Shown piece by piece: positions 36,560 through 47,549 of a DNA stretch of 64,000 nt. Within the stretch, counting starts at the first letter, position 1; each line of letters starts with the position of its first letter. The notes under the pieces were generated by a model. The model was not told the origin of the DNA. It did not search any database and saw nothing but the letters and a program-made list of their open reading frames with translations. The DNA lies in assembly GCF_038811545.1 (NCBI RefSeq), contig NZ_CP133319.1:3191516-3255515 (forward strand), given 5' to 3'. Origin of the DNA: Rhodoligotrophos sp. CJ14. GTDB lineage: Bacteria; Pseudomonadota; Alphaproteobacteria; Rhizobiales; Im1. The translations under genes and the position numbers were made by a program.

Positions 36560-36606
36560 ACGGGTGCTCGCTGGCCAGAATCGGCCTTACGACTGGCGCC
36601 GTGCGC

Positions 36607-36643
36607 GATCATCTCACCCGCTTGCACGAATAGCGAGATGATC
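36607..36643. terminator. Hairpin between convergent coaA and dnaJ
   Basis: GATCATCTC/GAGATGATC, a perfect 9-bp stem with a 19-nt loop, in the 114-bp gap between the two stops. No clear T-run on either strand. Likely end of one or both transcripts. Confidence 0.4.
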
Positions 36644-36673
36644 TTGAGCGTTCTGCAAGGGGGCGGGACCGAT

Positions 36674-37816
36674 CTAATCCGCAAAACCCTCCCAAAAGGC
36701 CTTGGCTTTGGCAAAGAATCCTTCGGATTCCGGGTTGTTCTTGTTGTGGGATTCCCGCTCGAACTCTTCGAGCAGCTCGCGTTGGCGACGAGATAGATTG
36801 ACCGGCGTCTCGACGGCGACCTGGATATACATATCGCCATATTGATGTGAGCGCAGCACCGGCATGCCCTTGCCCTTCAGCCGGAACTGCTTGCCCGTCT
36901 GCGTGCCCTCAGGGATCCGCAACCGCGCCTTCTTGCCGTCGAGCGTCGGCACCTCGATCTCACCGCCCAAGGCTGCCGTGGTCAGCGAAACCGGCACCCG
37001 GGAGAACAGGTCGGCACCGTCGCGCTGGAAGAACTGGTGCGGTTTGATCGAGAGGAAAATATAGAGGTCGCCTGGCGGCCCGCCGCGTAAACCCGCCTCG
37101 CCTTCGCTGGCAAGCCGGATCCTCGTTCCGTCTTCGACCCCGGCCGGTATATTCACCGAAAGCGTACGTTCCCGGTTCACGCGCCCCATGCCGCCGCAAC
37201 TGGTGCAGGGATCGGCGATCACCTCGCCCCGCCCCTGGCAGGTCATGCAGGTGCGCTCGACGGTGAAGAAGCCTTGCGTGGCCCGCACGCGGCCCGCGCC
37301 CGCGCACATCGGGCAGACCTTTGGCGACGTGCCGGCCTTTGCGCCGGATCCATCGCACACATCACAGGTCACGCTGGTTGGAACGCGGATCTGGGCCGTC
37401 TTGCCGAGATAGGCATCCTCCAGCGTGATCTCCATATTGTAGCGCAAATCCGCGCCGCGGCTGGCTGAGCTCTGCCGTCGACCACCGCGGCGAGCGCCCA
37501 TGAACTCCCCGAACAGATCTTCGAACATGTCGGACATGGTCGAGGAGAAATCAGGCCCGAACCCGGCACCGGCCCGCCCGAATCCGCCATTCTCGAACGC
37601 CGCGTGACCGAACTGGTCATAGGCCGCTCGCTTCTGGGGATCCTTCAGCGTCTCATAGGCCTCGTTGATTTCCTTGAAGCGGTGTTCCGCCTCGGCATTT
37701 CCGGGGTTCGCGTCGGGATGATATTGTTTGGCCAACCGACGATAGGCGGCCTTCAAGTCCTTCTCGTCGGCGGTTCGGCTCACGCCGAGAATGTCATAAA
37801 AGTCGCGCTTCGCCAT
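36674..37816 (-). CDS. dnaJ: Chaperone DnaJ
   Basis: Hsp40 (380 aa) stimulating DnaK ATPase and delivering clients. J domain (1-70) has the HPD motif in [10 protein letters not shown]; a Gly/Phe-rich linker follows (about 75-105); the zinc domain has four CxxCxGxG-type repeats ([32 protein letters not shown]); C-terminal beta domains bind substrate. It lies 138 bp after dnaK on the same strand, with a GC hairpin in the gap. It is convergent with coaA. Confidence 0.96.
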   Translation of the reverse strand: MAKRDFYDILGVSRTADEKDLKAAYRRLAKQYHPDANPGNAEAEHRFKEINEAYETLKDPQKRAAYDQFGHAAFENGGFGRAGAGFGPDFSSTMSDMFEDLFGEFMGARRGGRRQSSASRGADLRYNMEITLEDAYLGKTAQIRVPTSVTCDVCDGSGAKAGTSPKVCPMCAGAGRVRATQGFFTVERTCMTCQGRGEVIADPCTSCGGMGRVNRERTLSVNIPAGVEDGTRIRLASEGEAGLRGGPPGDLYIFLSIKPHQFFQRDGADLFSRVPVSLTTAALGGEIEVPTLDGKKARLRIPEGTQTGKQFRLKGKGMPVLRSHQYGDMYIQVAVETPVNLSRRQRELLEEFERESHNKNNPESEGFFAKAKAFWEGFAD

Positions 37817-37904
37817 CGTTCAAAACCCGCTACACGCAAGGACCCCGCCCCTCCCGACCCTGATGGATCGCCTGAGGCGAGGTCCGTATACGTGCCTACC
37901 CCAC

Positions 37905-37921
37905 GCCGCCGGCTGGGCGGC
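37905..37921. other. GC-rich hairpin in the dnaK-dnaJ gap
   Basis: GCCGCC/GGCGGC with a 5-nt loop. A second short palindrome TCGCCTGAGGCGA (37868-37880) lies nearer to dnaJ. No T-run follows on the minus strand, so a processing or stability element is more likely than a full terminator. Confidence 0.35.
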
Positions 37922-37954
37922 TCATCCTCGTCATCATCGCCTCGCGGATCACGA

Positions 37955-39886
<1,932 letters not shown>

Positions 39887-40022
39887 TCTTTCTACCTCCT
39901 TTGCGGCAGGCCGGCCCTAAGACCTTGATACAAGCGCCTTTTTGATCCGGAGAAGCTTCTGACTCGCGGACTGGCCAGCCTCCTCCATTCGAATGTGGAA
40001 TGTCGACTGGAAGCTGGCGTCT

Positions 40023-40051
40023 ATATATGCGCCTCATTTTGGCGCTGCAAG
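40023..40051 (-). promoter_or_regulatory. RpoH (sigma-32)-type promoter before dnaK
   Basis: Read on the minus strand, CTTG (40051-40048) is followed by 18 bp and CATATAT (40029-40023). The alphaproteobacterial RpoH consensus is CTTG-N17/18-CYTATNT; one position differs. It lies about 137 bp upstream of the dnaK ATG and downstream of the grpE stop, giving dnaK its own heat-shock start. Confidence 0.6.
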
Positions 40052-40088
40052 GCGGACAGCCCCGTCAACGTAACCCGAGGGCAACGGC

Positions 40089-40730
40089 TCAGGCCGGAGA
40101 CGAGGGCTTCGGGCCGCCCTTGGAGACGCCAACCAAGGCGGGACGCAAAATGCGCTCGCCGATCCGGTAGCCCGTTTGCATGACCTGTACGACCGTGCCC
40201 GCGGGCTGGCTCGGATCCTCGACCTCGAACATCGCCTGGTGAAAGTTGGGGTCAAAACGCTGGCCCAGTGGATCATCACGCCGCACCCCGTGCTTCTCGA
40301 GCACATTGAGCATCTCGCGCTCGGTCATCTCGACCCCGACGACCAGATTTTTCACGGCCTCCTCCACAGCGGGCTCGTCTTTGCTGGGTGCGGAGGCAAG
40401 CGCTCGGCCGAAATTGTCGATCACGCTCAGCAGGTCGCGCGCGAAGCTGGTGATGGCATATTGGCTAGCCTCACCTTTCTCGCGCTCGGTGCGCCGACGC
40501 AAGTTTTCCTGATCGGCCATGGCCCGCAGCAGCTTGTCTTTGAGACTGTCATTCTCGGCCTGAAGGGCCTGAATTGCCGCGACCATGGTCTCGGGGCTTA
40601 ACTCCTCGGCCTGCGCCTCATTCTCGTTCACCTCGTTTTCGTGAGCTTCAGCTTGCTCCGAGGGCGCGTTGACCGCTTGCGAGCCGTTTTGTTTTTCTGG
40701 CGAGGAAGTGGTCTTGGTGTCTTCAATCAT
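40089..40730 (-). CDS. grpE: Nucleotide exchange factor GrpE
   Basis: DnaK cofactor (213 aa). The N-terminal part is acidic and coiled-coil prone (many Glu to about residue 60), with the helix LLRAMADQENLRRRTEREK, and the C-terminal beta-wing has DPLGQRFDPNFHQAMFEVED and TVVQVMQTGYRIGERILRPALVGVS, the GrpE signature. It lies between hrcA and dnaK. The 78-bp gap to hrcA holds an inverted repeat. Confidence 0.95.
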   Translation of the reverse strand: MIEDTKTTSSPEKQNGSQAVNAPSEQAEAHENEVNENEAQAEELSPETMVAAIQALQAENDSLKDKLLRAMADQENLRRRTEREKGEASQYAITSFARDLLSVIDNFGRALASAPSKDEPAVEEAVKNLVVGVEMTEREMLNVLEKHGVRRDDPLGQRFDPNFHQAMFEVEDPSQPAGTVVQVMQTGYRIGERILRPALVGVSKGGPKPSSPA

Positions 40731-40748
40731 CGTCGATCCTTCACGCTC

Positions 40749-40778
40749 GGCATCGGCAAAGAGGCCTTCACCGATGCC
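40749..40778. other. Inverted repeat between hrcA and grpE
   Basis: Perfect 8-bp stem GGCATCGG/CCGATGCC with a 14-nt spacer. It is just upstream of the grpE start (40730) in the mRNA leader. No T-run follows, and the sequence does not match CIRCE (TTAGCACTC-N9-GAGTGCTAA). Confidence 0.45.
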
Positions 40779-40808
40779 AGACGGATATCGACGGTCAAGC
40801 GTGAAAAA

Positions 40809-41870
40809 TCAAGACAACAGCCGACTTACAACCTTGGCTGTGTAATCCACCATGGGGATGATGCGCGCGTAATTGATGCGCGTCGGACCGATCACGCCGA
40901 GCACACCGACCACCCGCTCCTGCGCGTCGCGATAGGGCGCGATGATGATGGACGAGCCGGAGAGGGAGAACAGCTTGTTCTCGGAACCGATAAAAATACG
41001 CACACCCTCGCCTTCCTCCGCCAGGCCGAGGAGGCGGATAAGATCGCGTTTGCTTTCGAGATCATCGAGCAGGCTGCGAATGCGCTCGAGATCCTGAAGG
41101 GCATCTTTGTCATCGAGGAGATTGGACCGGCCCCGAACGATCAGCGTCTTTTCATGCTCCGGGTCATCGCTGCCCCAACTGGCAAGGCCTTGCTCCACCA
41201 CTGTGGCCGTGAGCTCATCGATTTCCTGCCGCAGGCGCTCGACCGCGGTTTTCATCGACTTTTGTATCTCACTCAGCGTTTTCCCAATGAAACGCGTGCT
41301 GAGATAGTTGGAGGCCGCAACCAGGACCGATGGCGGCAGGCCAGGTGGGATAGTGATGATCCGGTTCTCGACGCTGCCGTCTTCTCCGACCAGGATCACC
41401 AGGGCCCGCTGATTATCGAGCTTGACGAACTCGATATGCTTGAGCCGGACGTTGAACTTCGGTGCAACGAGCACGCCCGCGCACTGGCTCAAGCCCGACA
41501 GCATGTTCGTGGCTGCGGTGAGCACCTCATCCATGCGTTGGCGATTGTGGCTGGTCACCCTCTGCTCGATCTGCGAACGCTCCTCCTCGTCGATATTGCC
41601 CACCTCAAGCAGGGCATCGACGAAGAACCGGAGCCCGAGCTCGGTCGGCAGGCGTCCTGCGCTCGTATGCGGAGAAGAAATGAGCCCGATCGCTTCGAGG
41701 TCGGACATCACATTGCGGACGGAGGCCGGCGAGAGATTTACCGGCAACATCTGTGAAATCGTGCGAGAGCCGACCGGTTCACCGGTGGACAAATAGGTTT
41801 CAACCAATTGCCGGAAAATTTCGCGGGAACGCTTGTCGAGGTCGGCCAGTCCCAATAGACGATGGTCCAT
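40809..41870 (-). CDS. hrcA: Heat-inducible transcription repressor HrcA
   Basis: Repressor (353 aa) that normally binds CIRCE elements and senses GroEL availability. The N-terminal winged helix has [22 protein letters not shown] and [20 protein letters not shown], the HrcA signature; the rest is the GAF-like and dimer region ([20 protein letters not shown]). Start ATG 41870. No CIRCE is visible near this gene, grpE, dnaK or dnaJ, so its target is probably groESL elsewhere, as in other alphaproteobacteria. Confidence 0.95.
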   Translation of the reverse strand: MDHRLLGLADLDKRSREIFRQLVETYLSTGEPVGSRTISQMLPVNLSPASVRNVMSDLEAIGLISSPHTSAGRLPTELGLRFFVDALLEVGNIDEEERSQIEQRVTSHNRQRMDEVLTAATNMLSGLSQCAGVLVAPKFNVRLKHIEFVKLDNQRALVILVGEDGSVENRIITIPPGLPPSVLVAASNYLSTRFIGKTLSEIQKSMKTAVERLRQEIDELTATVVEQGLASWGSDDPEHEKTLIVRGRSNLLDDKDALQDLERIRSLLDDLESKRDLIRLLGLAEEGEGVRIFIGSENKLFSLSGSSIIIAPYRDAQERVVGVLGVIGPTRINYARIIPMVDYTAKVVSRLLS

Positions 41871-41928
41871 GTGCTATGACCGTTTATGCGACGCTCAGCA
41901 TTTCTGTGTGGTGCGACATCCGCTTTCG

Positions 41929-41957
41929 AAGATAAGGAGGCCGCACCCCGCCGTCAA
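41929..41957 (-). promoter_or_regulatory. Sigma-70-type promoter for hrcA-grpE
   Basis: On the minus strand TTGACG (41957-41952), 17 bp, TATCTT (41934-41929), about 60 bp before the hrcA ATG. Confidence 0.45.
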
Positions 41958-41987
41958 CGATCTGCACCTCACGGAGGTTGCGTGAGA

Positions 41988-42278
41988 CTAGTTGGCAATG
42001 CCCATCTGGGCTGCGAGCCGCCGGCGAATCTCGTCCTGCTTATCCCGGATCATGCCTGGAATGAGGAAGGCATCGATCACCCACCAGACAAAGCCGATGA
42101 GCACGAAATAGCTCAGGATCTGGAGAATGGCCGTGCCTGGGCGGCCCAGATACAGCCTGTGAGCGGAAACGAACCATAGAAACAGCCACAATAAATAGGC
42201 AACGACAACGCTTGGACCCTCATTGGCGATCCGGGTCTCGATGAGGATCTGGTTTTCGGTGGTCGTTCCCATGGACAT
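41988..42278 (-). CDS. TM2 domain membrane protein
   Basis: Small membrane protein (96 aa) with the TM2 pattern: helix 1 with YLLWLFLWFVSAHRLYLGRPG, then helix 2 (ILQILSYFVLIGFVWWVIDAFLI). The family often has unknown function. The ATG at 42278 has GAGAGG six bases upstream; an in-frame GTG at 42293 would add five residues. The C-terminal part is charged (RDKQDEIRRRL). It stands alone between hrcA and the radical SAM gene. Confidence 0.75.
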   Translation of the reverse strand: MSMGTTTENQILIETRIANEGPSVVVAYLLWLFLWFVSAHRLYLGRPGTAILQILSYFVLIGFVWWVIDAFLIPGMIRDKQDEIRRRLAAQMGIAN

Positions 42279-42335
42279 CGCAACGCCTCTCACGACTGAT
42301 TAAATTCACATCTAACAAATTCAGGTCTGCAAAAA

Positions 42336-43913
42336 TCACGCCGCCATGCGCTTGCTCGGGCCCTTTGTGTGGGCTGAGTAGAAGGAGGCGTTCTGCTCCC
42401 CTTCCAATGCCTCACGCGTGAAGCTGATCAGATGATGGCCGACGAAAGCCATGCTGAACATCGCATCAATCTGCCCACGTTTCAGGGCATGAAGAGCTGC
42501 GCGCCAGAAGGCGCCCCGATATTTAGGTTTGATCCCCAGATGCCACAAGGTGCGCCAGATCAGGTTCAGGGCACGTATCAGGTTGGCAGAAGTCAGCTTG
42601 CCCTGTGTTGGTGTCTTCAGCCGATGGGCATAGGTTGCATCGACCTGATGCCTGAAGCGGTTGAAGAGACGCTCGGGCGTATAAGCATAATCGATGCATC
42701 GGCGCCAGGACTCGACCACTTCCTGATAAGGCCGCATGAACTGCACATTGGATTCGAGCGCGGTATCATGGACCAGCCGGCCCTCGCGTTCCAGGCGGTC
42801 CCAGAGAGGCGTCTTGGGCAGAGCCTGCAGCAGGTTGATCGTGAGCACCGGCACGTTGGAGGCATCGATGAAGTCGATCAGGGCCCGTTCCGTGTCGGCC
42901 GTATCGGTGTCGAGCCCCAGAATGATGCCAGAAGTGATCTCGAGCCCGTAGGAATTGATCGTCCTGATCGCCTCATACATTGGCACCGCATTATTGTGCT
43001 CCTTGCGAATGGCGTGGAGCGCGGCAACCTCCGGCGTCTCGATGCCAATGAAGATGGTGATGAACCCGGCCTCGCGCATCATCGCGAGGATTTCCGGCTG
43101 CTTGGCGATGTTCAGAGTTGCTTCGCAGGCGAATTGCAGGGGATAACCATGCTGCTTCTGCCAGGCGATGAGATGCGGCAGCATCTCCTTCGTCGCCTTG
43201 CGATTGCCGATGAAATTGTCATCCACGAAATAGACGGTTCCCGGTCTGAAGCTCTGCACAAGCATCTTGTCGAGCTCGGCGGTGATCTGTTCCGGGGTCT
43301 TTAACCTGGGCTGGCGGCCGTAGAGCGCGGGAATGTCGCAAAATTCGCACCGATAAGGGCAGCCGCTTGAGAATTGCAGGCTGCCGATCAGGTATCGCCC
43401 CAGATTGATGTGGTCATAAGCCGGGATGGGAAACTGGTGGAGTGCCCGCCGCTCGTCTGTCCTGAGCAGCACCTGTTCCGCCGGTCGCGCCACACTCTCA
43501 TCGAGCATGGCGATCAGCTGGTCCGTTGCATCGCCAAGCTCGCCGACATGGAGGTAATCGAAGCTCGGATACATCTCTGGCGCGCCCGAGACCGAGGGGC
43601 CGCCAAGCACGGTCACCTTGCCATGCTCATGGGCACGGCGGCCGATATCGCGGATTTGCGATGCCTGAATATGCATGCCGCTGACGAAAACGGCGTCGGC
43701 CCACGCGAAATCCTCCGAACGTGCCGACGCCACATTTTCATCGACGAAACGCACCTCCCAACGTTCCGGCAAATAGGCGGCGATCACCAGCAGGCCTTGT
43801 GGCGGCATGAATGCCTTGACGCCCGCAATAAGCTTATAGGCGTGCTGGAAGGTGCCGAAGGACGGCGTGTAATGTGGGAACACGCAGAGAATGCGCCGCT
43901 TGTTCGCTGTCAT
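42336..43913 (-). CDS. hpnP: B12-binding radical SAM protein, hopanoid C-2 methylase (HpnP)-like
   Basis: Protein of 525 aa with an N-terminal cobalamin-binding-like domain (about 5-150), the radical SAM cluster CX3CX2C at Cys185, Cys189 and Cys192 (GCPYRCEFCDIPALYGR), and a C-terminal DUF4070-type region (about 400-525) ending with a QNASFYS segment. The opening ILCVFPHYTPSFGTFQHAY and VSGMHIQ resemble HpnP, which adds the C-2 methyl group to hopanoids with SAM and B12. The ATG at 43913 gives this N-terminus; the longer frame is unsupported. No other hopanoid gene is in the window. The HpnP name comes from recalled family features, not a search. Confidence 0.65.
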   Translation of the reverse strand: MTANKRRILCVFPHYTPSFGTFQHAYKLIAGVKAFMPPQGLLVIAAYLPERWEVRFVDENVASARSEDFAWADAVFVSGMHIQASQIRDIGRRAHEHGKVTVLGGPSVSGAPEMYPSFDYLHVGELGDATDQLIAMLDESVARPAEQVLLRTDERRALHQFPIPAYDHINLGRYLIGSLQFSSGCPYRCEFCDIPALYGRQPRLKTPEQITAELDKMLVQSFRPGTVYFVDDNFIGNRKATKEMLPHLIAWQKQHGYPLQFACEATLNIAKQPEILAMMREAGFITIFIGIETPEVAALHAIRKEHNNAVPMYEAIRTINSYGLEITSGIILGLDTDTADTERALIDFIDASNVPVLTINLLQALPKTPLWDRLEREGRLVHDTALESNVQFMRPYQEVVESWRRCIDYAYTPERLFNRFRHQVDATYAHRLKTPTQGKLTSANLIRALNLIWRTLWHLGIKPKYRGAFWRAALHALKRGQIDAMFSMAFVGHHLISFTREALEGEQNASFYSAHTKGPSKRMAA

Positions 43914-44083
43914 CCCGGGATATCGCACTGACCACCTCCATCCGGCTATGGCGTGGGCCGCCCCATCTCTTGGTGATGCGTGATCCAATGAAGGCCCGCC
44001 AGCTAACAATAAACTCTCTGTCGCCCGATATGGTCTCCAATTGGGGCGCCGTTCGCCCAACCCATGGTTATCAACAGCCACTC

Positions 44084-44107
44084 CAGAATCAGCTAACTCT
44101 GATTCTG
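44084..44107. other. Hairpin after nudC
   Basis: Perfect 9-bp stem CAGAATCAG/CTGATTCTG with a 6-nt loop, directly after the nudC stop on the minus strand. AT-rich and without a T-run; a possible weak terminator. Confidence 0.35.
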
Positions 44108-44108
44108 C

Positions 44109-45017
44109 TCACGTTTCACCCACAAAGCGCCGCACCAGCCGGTTTGCGATGGCGAAGGGCGCCGGCACTGTCAGCCCCGCAGGATGTGTCCCCTCCAGCA
44201 TGGCCTTGACTTCCGCGCGCGGAAACCAGCGGGCATCCTCGAGCTCGGTCCGATCGATTGTGATCTCTTCGCTCAGCCCCTCGGCCATGACCCCGATCAT
44301 GAGGTTGGCGGGGAAGGGCCATGGCTGGCTCGAATGATAATCCACGCGGCCAACCTTTATGCCGGCCTCTTCGAAGACCTCCCGACGCGCGGCTTCCTCG
44401 ATCGTCTCGCCCGGCTCGATGAACCCCGCCAATGCGGAATACATGCCCGGTGCAAACCGGGCTTGCCGCCCCAGGAGGCAATGATCCCCCCTCGTCACCA
44501 GCATGATCGACACCGGATCGGTGCGTGGGAAGTGATCAGCATGGCAGGCGGGGCAATGCCGACGATATCCACCGTCGCGCATTTCGGAGGCAACGCCACA
44601 GCGCGAGCAGAAGCGGTGCGTCGCATGCCAGTGAAGCAGGGTTCGGGCCTGGGCGAGAACGCCGAGCATGGCCGGAGGCAGGATGCTCTGCATGGCAAGG
44701 CTGCGCAGATCGATCGCCTTGACCGCCTCGCCGAAGGCCGACAGGTCCTGTTCCTCGGGAAGCTGAGACGCGAAAATCGGCTTTTCCCCATCCTCACATC
44801 CGAGAAACACGGGCTCCCGCACCGAGGACTGGGGGAGCGAATAGAGCGCGAGCCCGCCAAGCGGATTGAGCACCACAAGCGGGCGCTCCCCGATGAAGCC
44901 GAGATGCCGCGCCTCGGCCGAGGCAGCCTGCCGGGCGAGCCATTCAGCATCGCTCCGGCGCTGGGCCATGCGATCGAGGGAATTCAGGGTGAATGCGAGG
45001 CTGTCATCGAGAAACAT
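44109..45017 (-). CDS. nudC: NADH pyrophosphatase / NAD-decapping NudC
   Basis: Nudix hydrolase (302 aa) cleaving NADH and NAD-capped RNA. An N-terminal domain is followed by a zinc ribbon (CSRCG and CPAC, about 133-155), the Nudix box GFIEPGETIEEAARREVFEEAG (about 200-222) and the NudC-specific SQPWPFPANLM. Start ATG 45017. It is divergent from ffs and dnaX and lies upstream of the HpnP-like gene with a 195-bp gap. Confidence 0.93.
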   Translation of the reverse strand: MFLDDSLAFTLNSLDRMAQRRSDAEWLARQAASAEARHLGFIGERPLVVLNPLGGLALYSLPQSSVREPVFLGCEDGEKPIFASQLPEEQDLSAFGEAVKAIDLRSLAMQSILPPAMLGVLAQARTLLHWHATHRFCSRCGVASEMRDGGYRRHCPACHADHFPRTDPVSIMLVTRGDHCLLGRQARFAPGMYSALAGFIEPGETIEEAARREVFEEAGIKVGRVDYHSSQPWPFPANLMIGVMAEGLSEEITIDRTELEDARWFPRAEVKAMLEGTHPAGLTVPAPFAIANRLVRRFVGET

Positions 45018-45160
45018 GGGCTGGAATCCGTCGCGCGAACGAGAGTGGATGTGAGAGCTTAACGAGGGCAGCCTTAGCGGTGTCAGTCAAGAAATGATGT
45101 CGATCGTCCCTGGCGATCGAGGTTATCCAGAGGAATGATCAGTGCGCGCTGGTAACGCAC

Positions 45161-45189
45161 TTGCCTCATCGCCCTGGAATGCTGATATA
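45161..45189 (+). promoter_or_regulatory. Promoter of the 4.5S RNA gene
   Basis: TTGCCT (45161-45166), 17-bp spacer, GATATA (45184-45189). The RNA 5' end inferred from pairing is 9 bp downstream. Confidence 0.5.
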
Positions 45190-45197
45190 GTGACCTA

Positions 45198-45293
45198 GAG
45201 AGGCTGGCGGCGGGCGTGCCGCTCGCCAACCGGGTCAGGTCCGGAAGGAAGCAGCCCTAACGAATCCGGTACGGGTCGTTCGTTCAGCCTCTC
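45198..45293 (+). ncRNA. ffs: Signal recognition particle 4.5S RNA
   Basis: Bacterial SRP RNA of about 96 nt. The apical domain is unmistakable: GGGTCAGGTCCGGAAGGAAG followed by CAGCCCTAA, containing the GGAA tetraloop and the Ffh-binding asymmetric loop. The ends pair as GAGAGGCTG (45198-45206) with CAGCCTCTC (45285-45293). It binds Ffh to target nascent membrane proteins to FtsY. It lies just before dnaX, a usual location in alphaproteobacteria. Ends are deduced from pairing. Confidence 0.93.
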
Positions 45294-45319
45294 GCCTATC
45301 CCACGGGCATGCCGGATGA

Positions 45320-47227
45320 TTGGCCTACGCCGAACACGCAACTTCGGGTACGGAACGCCGGAATTTGAGTGAACAGCAGGAAAGCGATGCCCCGCTTGCG
45401 GCCGAGCTTGCGATCCCATCGACGTCTGGAAGCGGCGGCGGTCCGGCTTATCGTGTCCTCGCGCGCAAATATCGACCAAGCACATTCGAGCATCTGATCG
45501 GCCAGGACGCAATGGTGCGTACCCTGGAGAATGCTTTCTCCAGCGGCCGGATTGCCCAAGCCTATATGCTTACCGGCGTCCGCGGCATCGGCAAGACCAC
45601 CACGGCCAGGCTGATCGCGCGAGCGCTCAACTATTCCGAATCCGACAAGCCCACCGTCCACCTGCCGCGGCTTGGCGCCCATTGTGCCGCCATTCTCGAA
45701 TCGCGCCACCCCGACGTGATCGAGATGGATGCCGCCTCCCGCACGGGCGTCGATGATATTCGCGAGCTGATCGAAGGCGTGCGCTACCGCCCGATTGATG
45801 CGCGCTATAAGGTCTATATCATCGACGAAGTGCACATGCTCTCCAAGGCGGCGTTCAATGCGCTGCTCAAAACGCTGGAAGAGCCGCCGGAGCATGTGAA
45901 ATTCATCTTCGCGACCACCGAGGTCCGCAAAGTCCCGGTCACGGTCCTGTCCCGCTGCCAGCGTTTCGACCTGAAGCGCCTCGATGGGGATCTCCTGGTC
46001 CAGCACTTCCGCAATATCGCAAGCAAGGAAGGCGTTTCCGCCGAGGATGAAGCCCTGGCACTTATCGCAAGAGCATCCGAAGGCTCTGTGCGTGATGGGC
46101 TGTCGCTGCTCGACCAGGCGATTGCCTATGGCGGCGATATGGTGCGGGCCGAGGCCGTGCGCTCCATGCTAGGCCTTGCAGATCGTGGCCGGGCCGTTGA
46201 CCTCTTCGAGCTGTTGATGAAGGGCGATGCGGCCGGCGCCCTGGCCGAGCTCAAGCAGCTCTATGATTTCGGTGCCGAGCCGATAACCGTCCTGACGGAT
46301 CTGGCTGAGCTCACCCATTGGGTCACCCGCCTCAAGGTCGTTCCCGATGCGGCGAAGGATCCGGCCCGCTCTGAGATGGAGCGGGTGCGGGGCATGAGCC
46401 TTGCCGAGCGCCTCTCCATGTCGGTGCTGACGCGGGCCTGGCAGATGTTGCTAAAAGGCATCGAGGAGGTCAGCCAGTCCGCCCATGCGCTTGCTGCGGC
46501 GGAAATGGTTCTCATACGCATGGCTTATGCCGCCGACCTGCCAACCTTGCGGGAGGTCCTTGAGCAGGAAACAAGCGAGATACGGCCTTTGCCCCAGCGG
46601 CGCAATGCCGAGGCTGAAGCCGGCGGTCCGGCCACCGTGACCCCCATGCGCCGGGCGCCGGTAAACGCTCCGCCCGTCTCTGCCCCACCCGTCGAGCCGA
46701 CGACCTCGAGCACCCGTGGCGCCGAGACCATGGCGGTAACGGCCCCCGATTTTTCCGCCGAGCCGCCAGAACAATCAGCTTCAGCCGCGGCGAATTTCTC
46801 GCATTTCCGCGACATCATACGAGTGGCGAGTGAGCGTCGCGACCTGCGATTGAAAACACAGCTCGAAACTTTTGTACGGCCTGTCCGCGTGCGGCCCGGT
46901 CAGGTCGATATCGGCCTTGAGCAGGGCGCGCCCCCCGGGCTCACCAATGAATTGGCGCGCAAGCTGGAGCAATGGACCGGTGAGCGCTGGATCGTTTCGG
47001 TCACCAAGGATGCCGGAGAGCGGCCGATTGCCGAACAGGATCGGCTGAAGCGAGACACTCTGTTTAATGAAGCCAGAGGCCGTCCGGTCGTGCAGGCTTT
47101 GCTGTCGCGGTTTCCCGGCGCGGAGATCGTTGACGTGAAGGACCTGGCCGTCCAAGACGAAGCCATCGCCGCTGACAGCGACATGATCGATGATGAGACG
47201 ATGGAAGGGAGTGGGGACGGGTCATGA
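45320..47227 (+). CDS. dnaX: DNA polymerase III subunit gamma/tau
   Basis: Clamp-loader ATPase (635 aa). Walker A is in [19 protein letters not shown] (about 87-105), Walker B in [30 protein letters not shown] and sensor 1 in FATTE; the C-terminal tau part (about 470-635) has a Pro-rich linker and a polymerase-binding region. The zinc-finger cysteines of E. coli DnaX are mostly absent (only one remains, in GAHCAAI), as in other Rhizobiales. The frame has no ATG: TTG 45320 (a stop precedes it) or TTG 45365 must start it. ybaB overlaps its stop. Confidence 0.93.
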   Translation: MAYAEHATSGTERRNLSEQQESDAPLAAELAIPSTSGSGGGPAYRVLARKYRPSTFEHLIGQDAMVRTLENAFSSGRIAQAYMLTGVRGIGKTTTARLIARALNYSESDKPTVHLPRLGAHCAAILESRHPDVIEMDAASRTGVDDIRELIEGVRYRPIDARYKVYIIDEVHMLSKAAFNALLKTLEEPPEHVKFIFATTEVRKVPVTVLSRCQRFDLKRLDGDLLVQHFRNIASKEGVSAEDEALALIARASEGSVRDGLSLLDQAIAYGGDMVRAEAVRSMLGLADRGRAVDLFELLMKGDAAGALAELKQLYDFGAEPITVLTDLAELTHWVTRLKVVPDAAKDPARSEMERVRGMSLAERLSMSVLTRAWQMLLKGIEEVSQSAHALAAAEMVLIRMAYAADLPTLREVLEQETSEIRPLPQRRNAEAEAGGPATVTPMRRAPVNAPPVSAPPVEPTTSSTRGAETMAVTAPDFSAEPPEQSASAAANFSHFRDIIRVASERRDLRLKTQLETFVRPVRVRPGQVDIGLEQGAPPGLTNELARKLEQWTGERWIVSVTKDAGERPIAEQDRLKRDTLFNEARGRPVVQALLSRFPGAEIVDVKDLAVQDEAIAADSDMIDDETMEGSGDGS

Positions 47228-47544
47228 AGAACCTGGGCGACATGATGAAGCAGATGCAAGAGGTGCAGGCCCGCATGCAGGAGATGCAGGCGCGGCTCGA
47301 GGACCTCGACGTGGTGGGAACCTCCGGCGCGGGGCTGGTGAGCGTTACTCTCAACGGCAAGGGGGCCATGAAAGGCATCTCCATCGACCAGAGCCTGATG
47401 AGTGACGATCGCGAGATGCTGGAAGACCTGATCGTTGCCGCTCATGCGGATGCGCGCCAGAAGATGGAAACGGCGCTCGCCGAGGAGATGAAGCAGCTGA
47501 CCGGAGGTCTTCCATTGCCGCCGGGCCTCAATCTCGGTTTCTGA
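47224..47544 (+). CDS. YbaB/EbfC nucleoid-associated protein
   Basis: DNA-binding dimer (106 aa) of the EbfC family: a long N-terminal helix ([22 protein letters not shown]), strands with [19 protein letters not shown], then a helix with [17 protein letters not shown]. Its ATG overlaps the dnaX TGA. The dnaX-ybaB-recR order is very widespread and suggests coordination with replication and repair. Confidence 0.93.
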   Translation: MKNLGDMMKQMQEVQARMQEMQARLEDLDVVGTSGAGLVSVTLNGKGAMKGISIDQSLMSDDREMLEDLIVAAHADARQKMETALAEEMKQLTGGLPLPPGLNLGF

Positions 47545-47549
47545 CATCC

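Noticed and set aside
40731-42000. CIRCE element near hrcA or grpE
   Set aside because: No TTAGCACTC or GAGTGCTAA half-site was found; the inverted repeat at 40749 has a different sequence and spacing.
42432-43304. 290-codon plus-strand open frame
   Set aside because: Antisense of the radical SAM gene.
46440-46620. Programmed frameshift site in dnaX for a separate gamma form
   Set aside because: Only a short A-run (CTAAAAGG) is present and no A6G-type slippery sequence with a following stem was seen.
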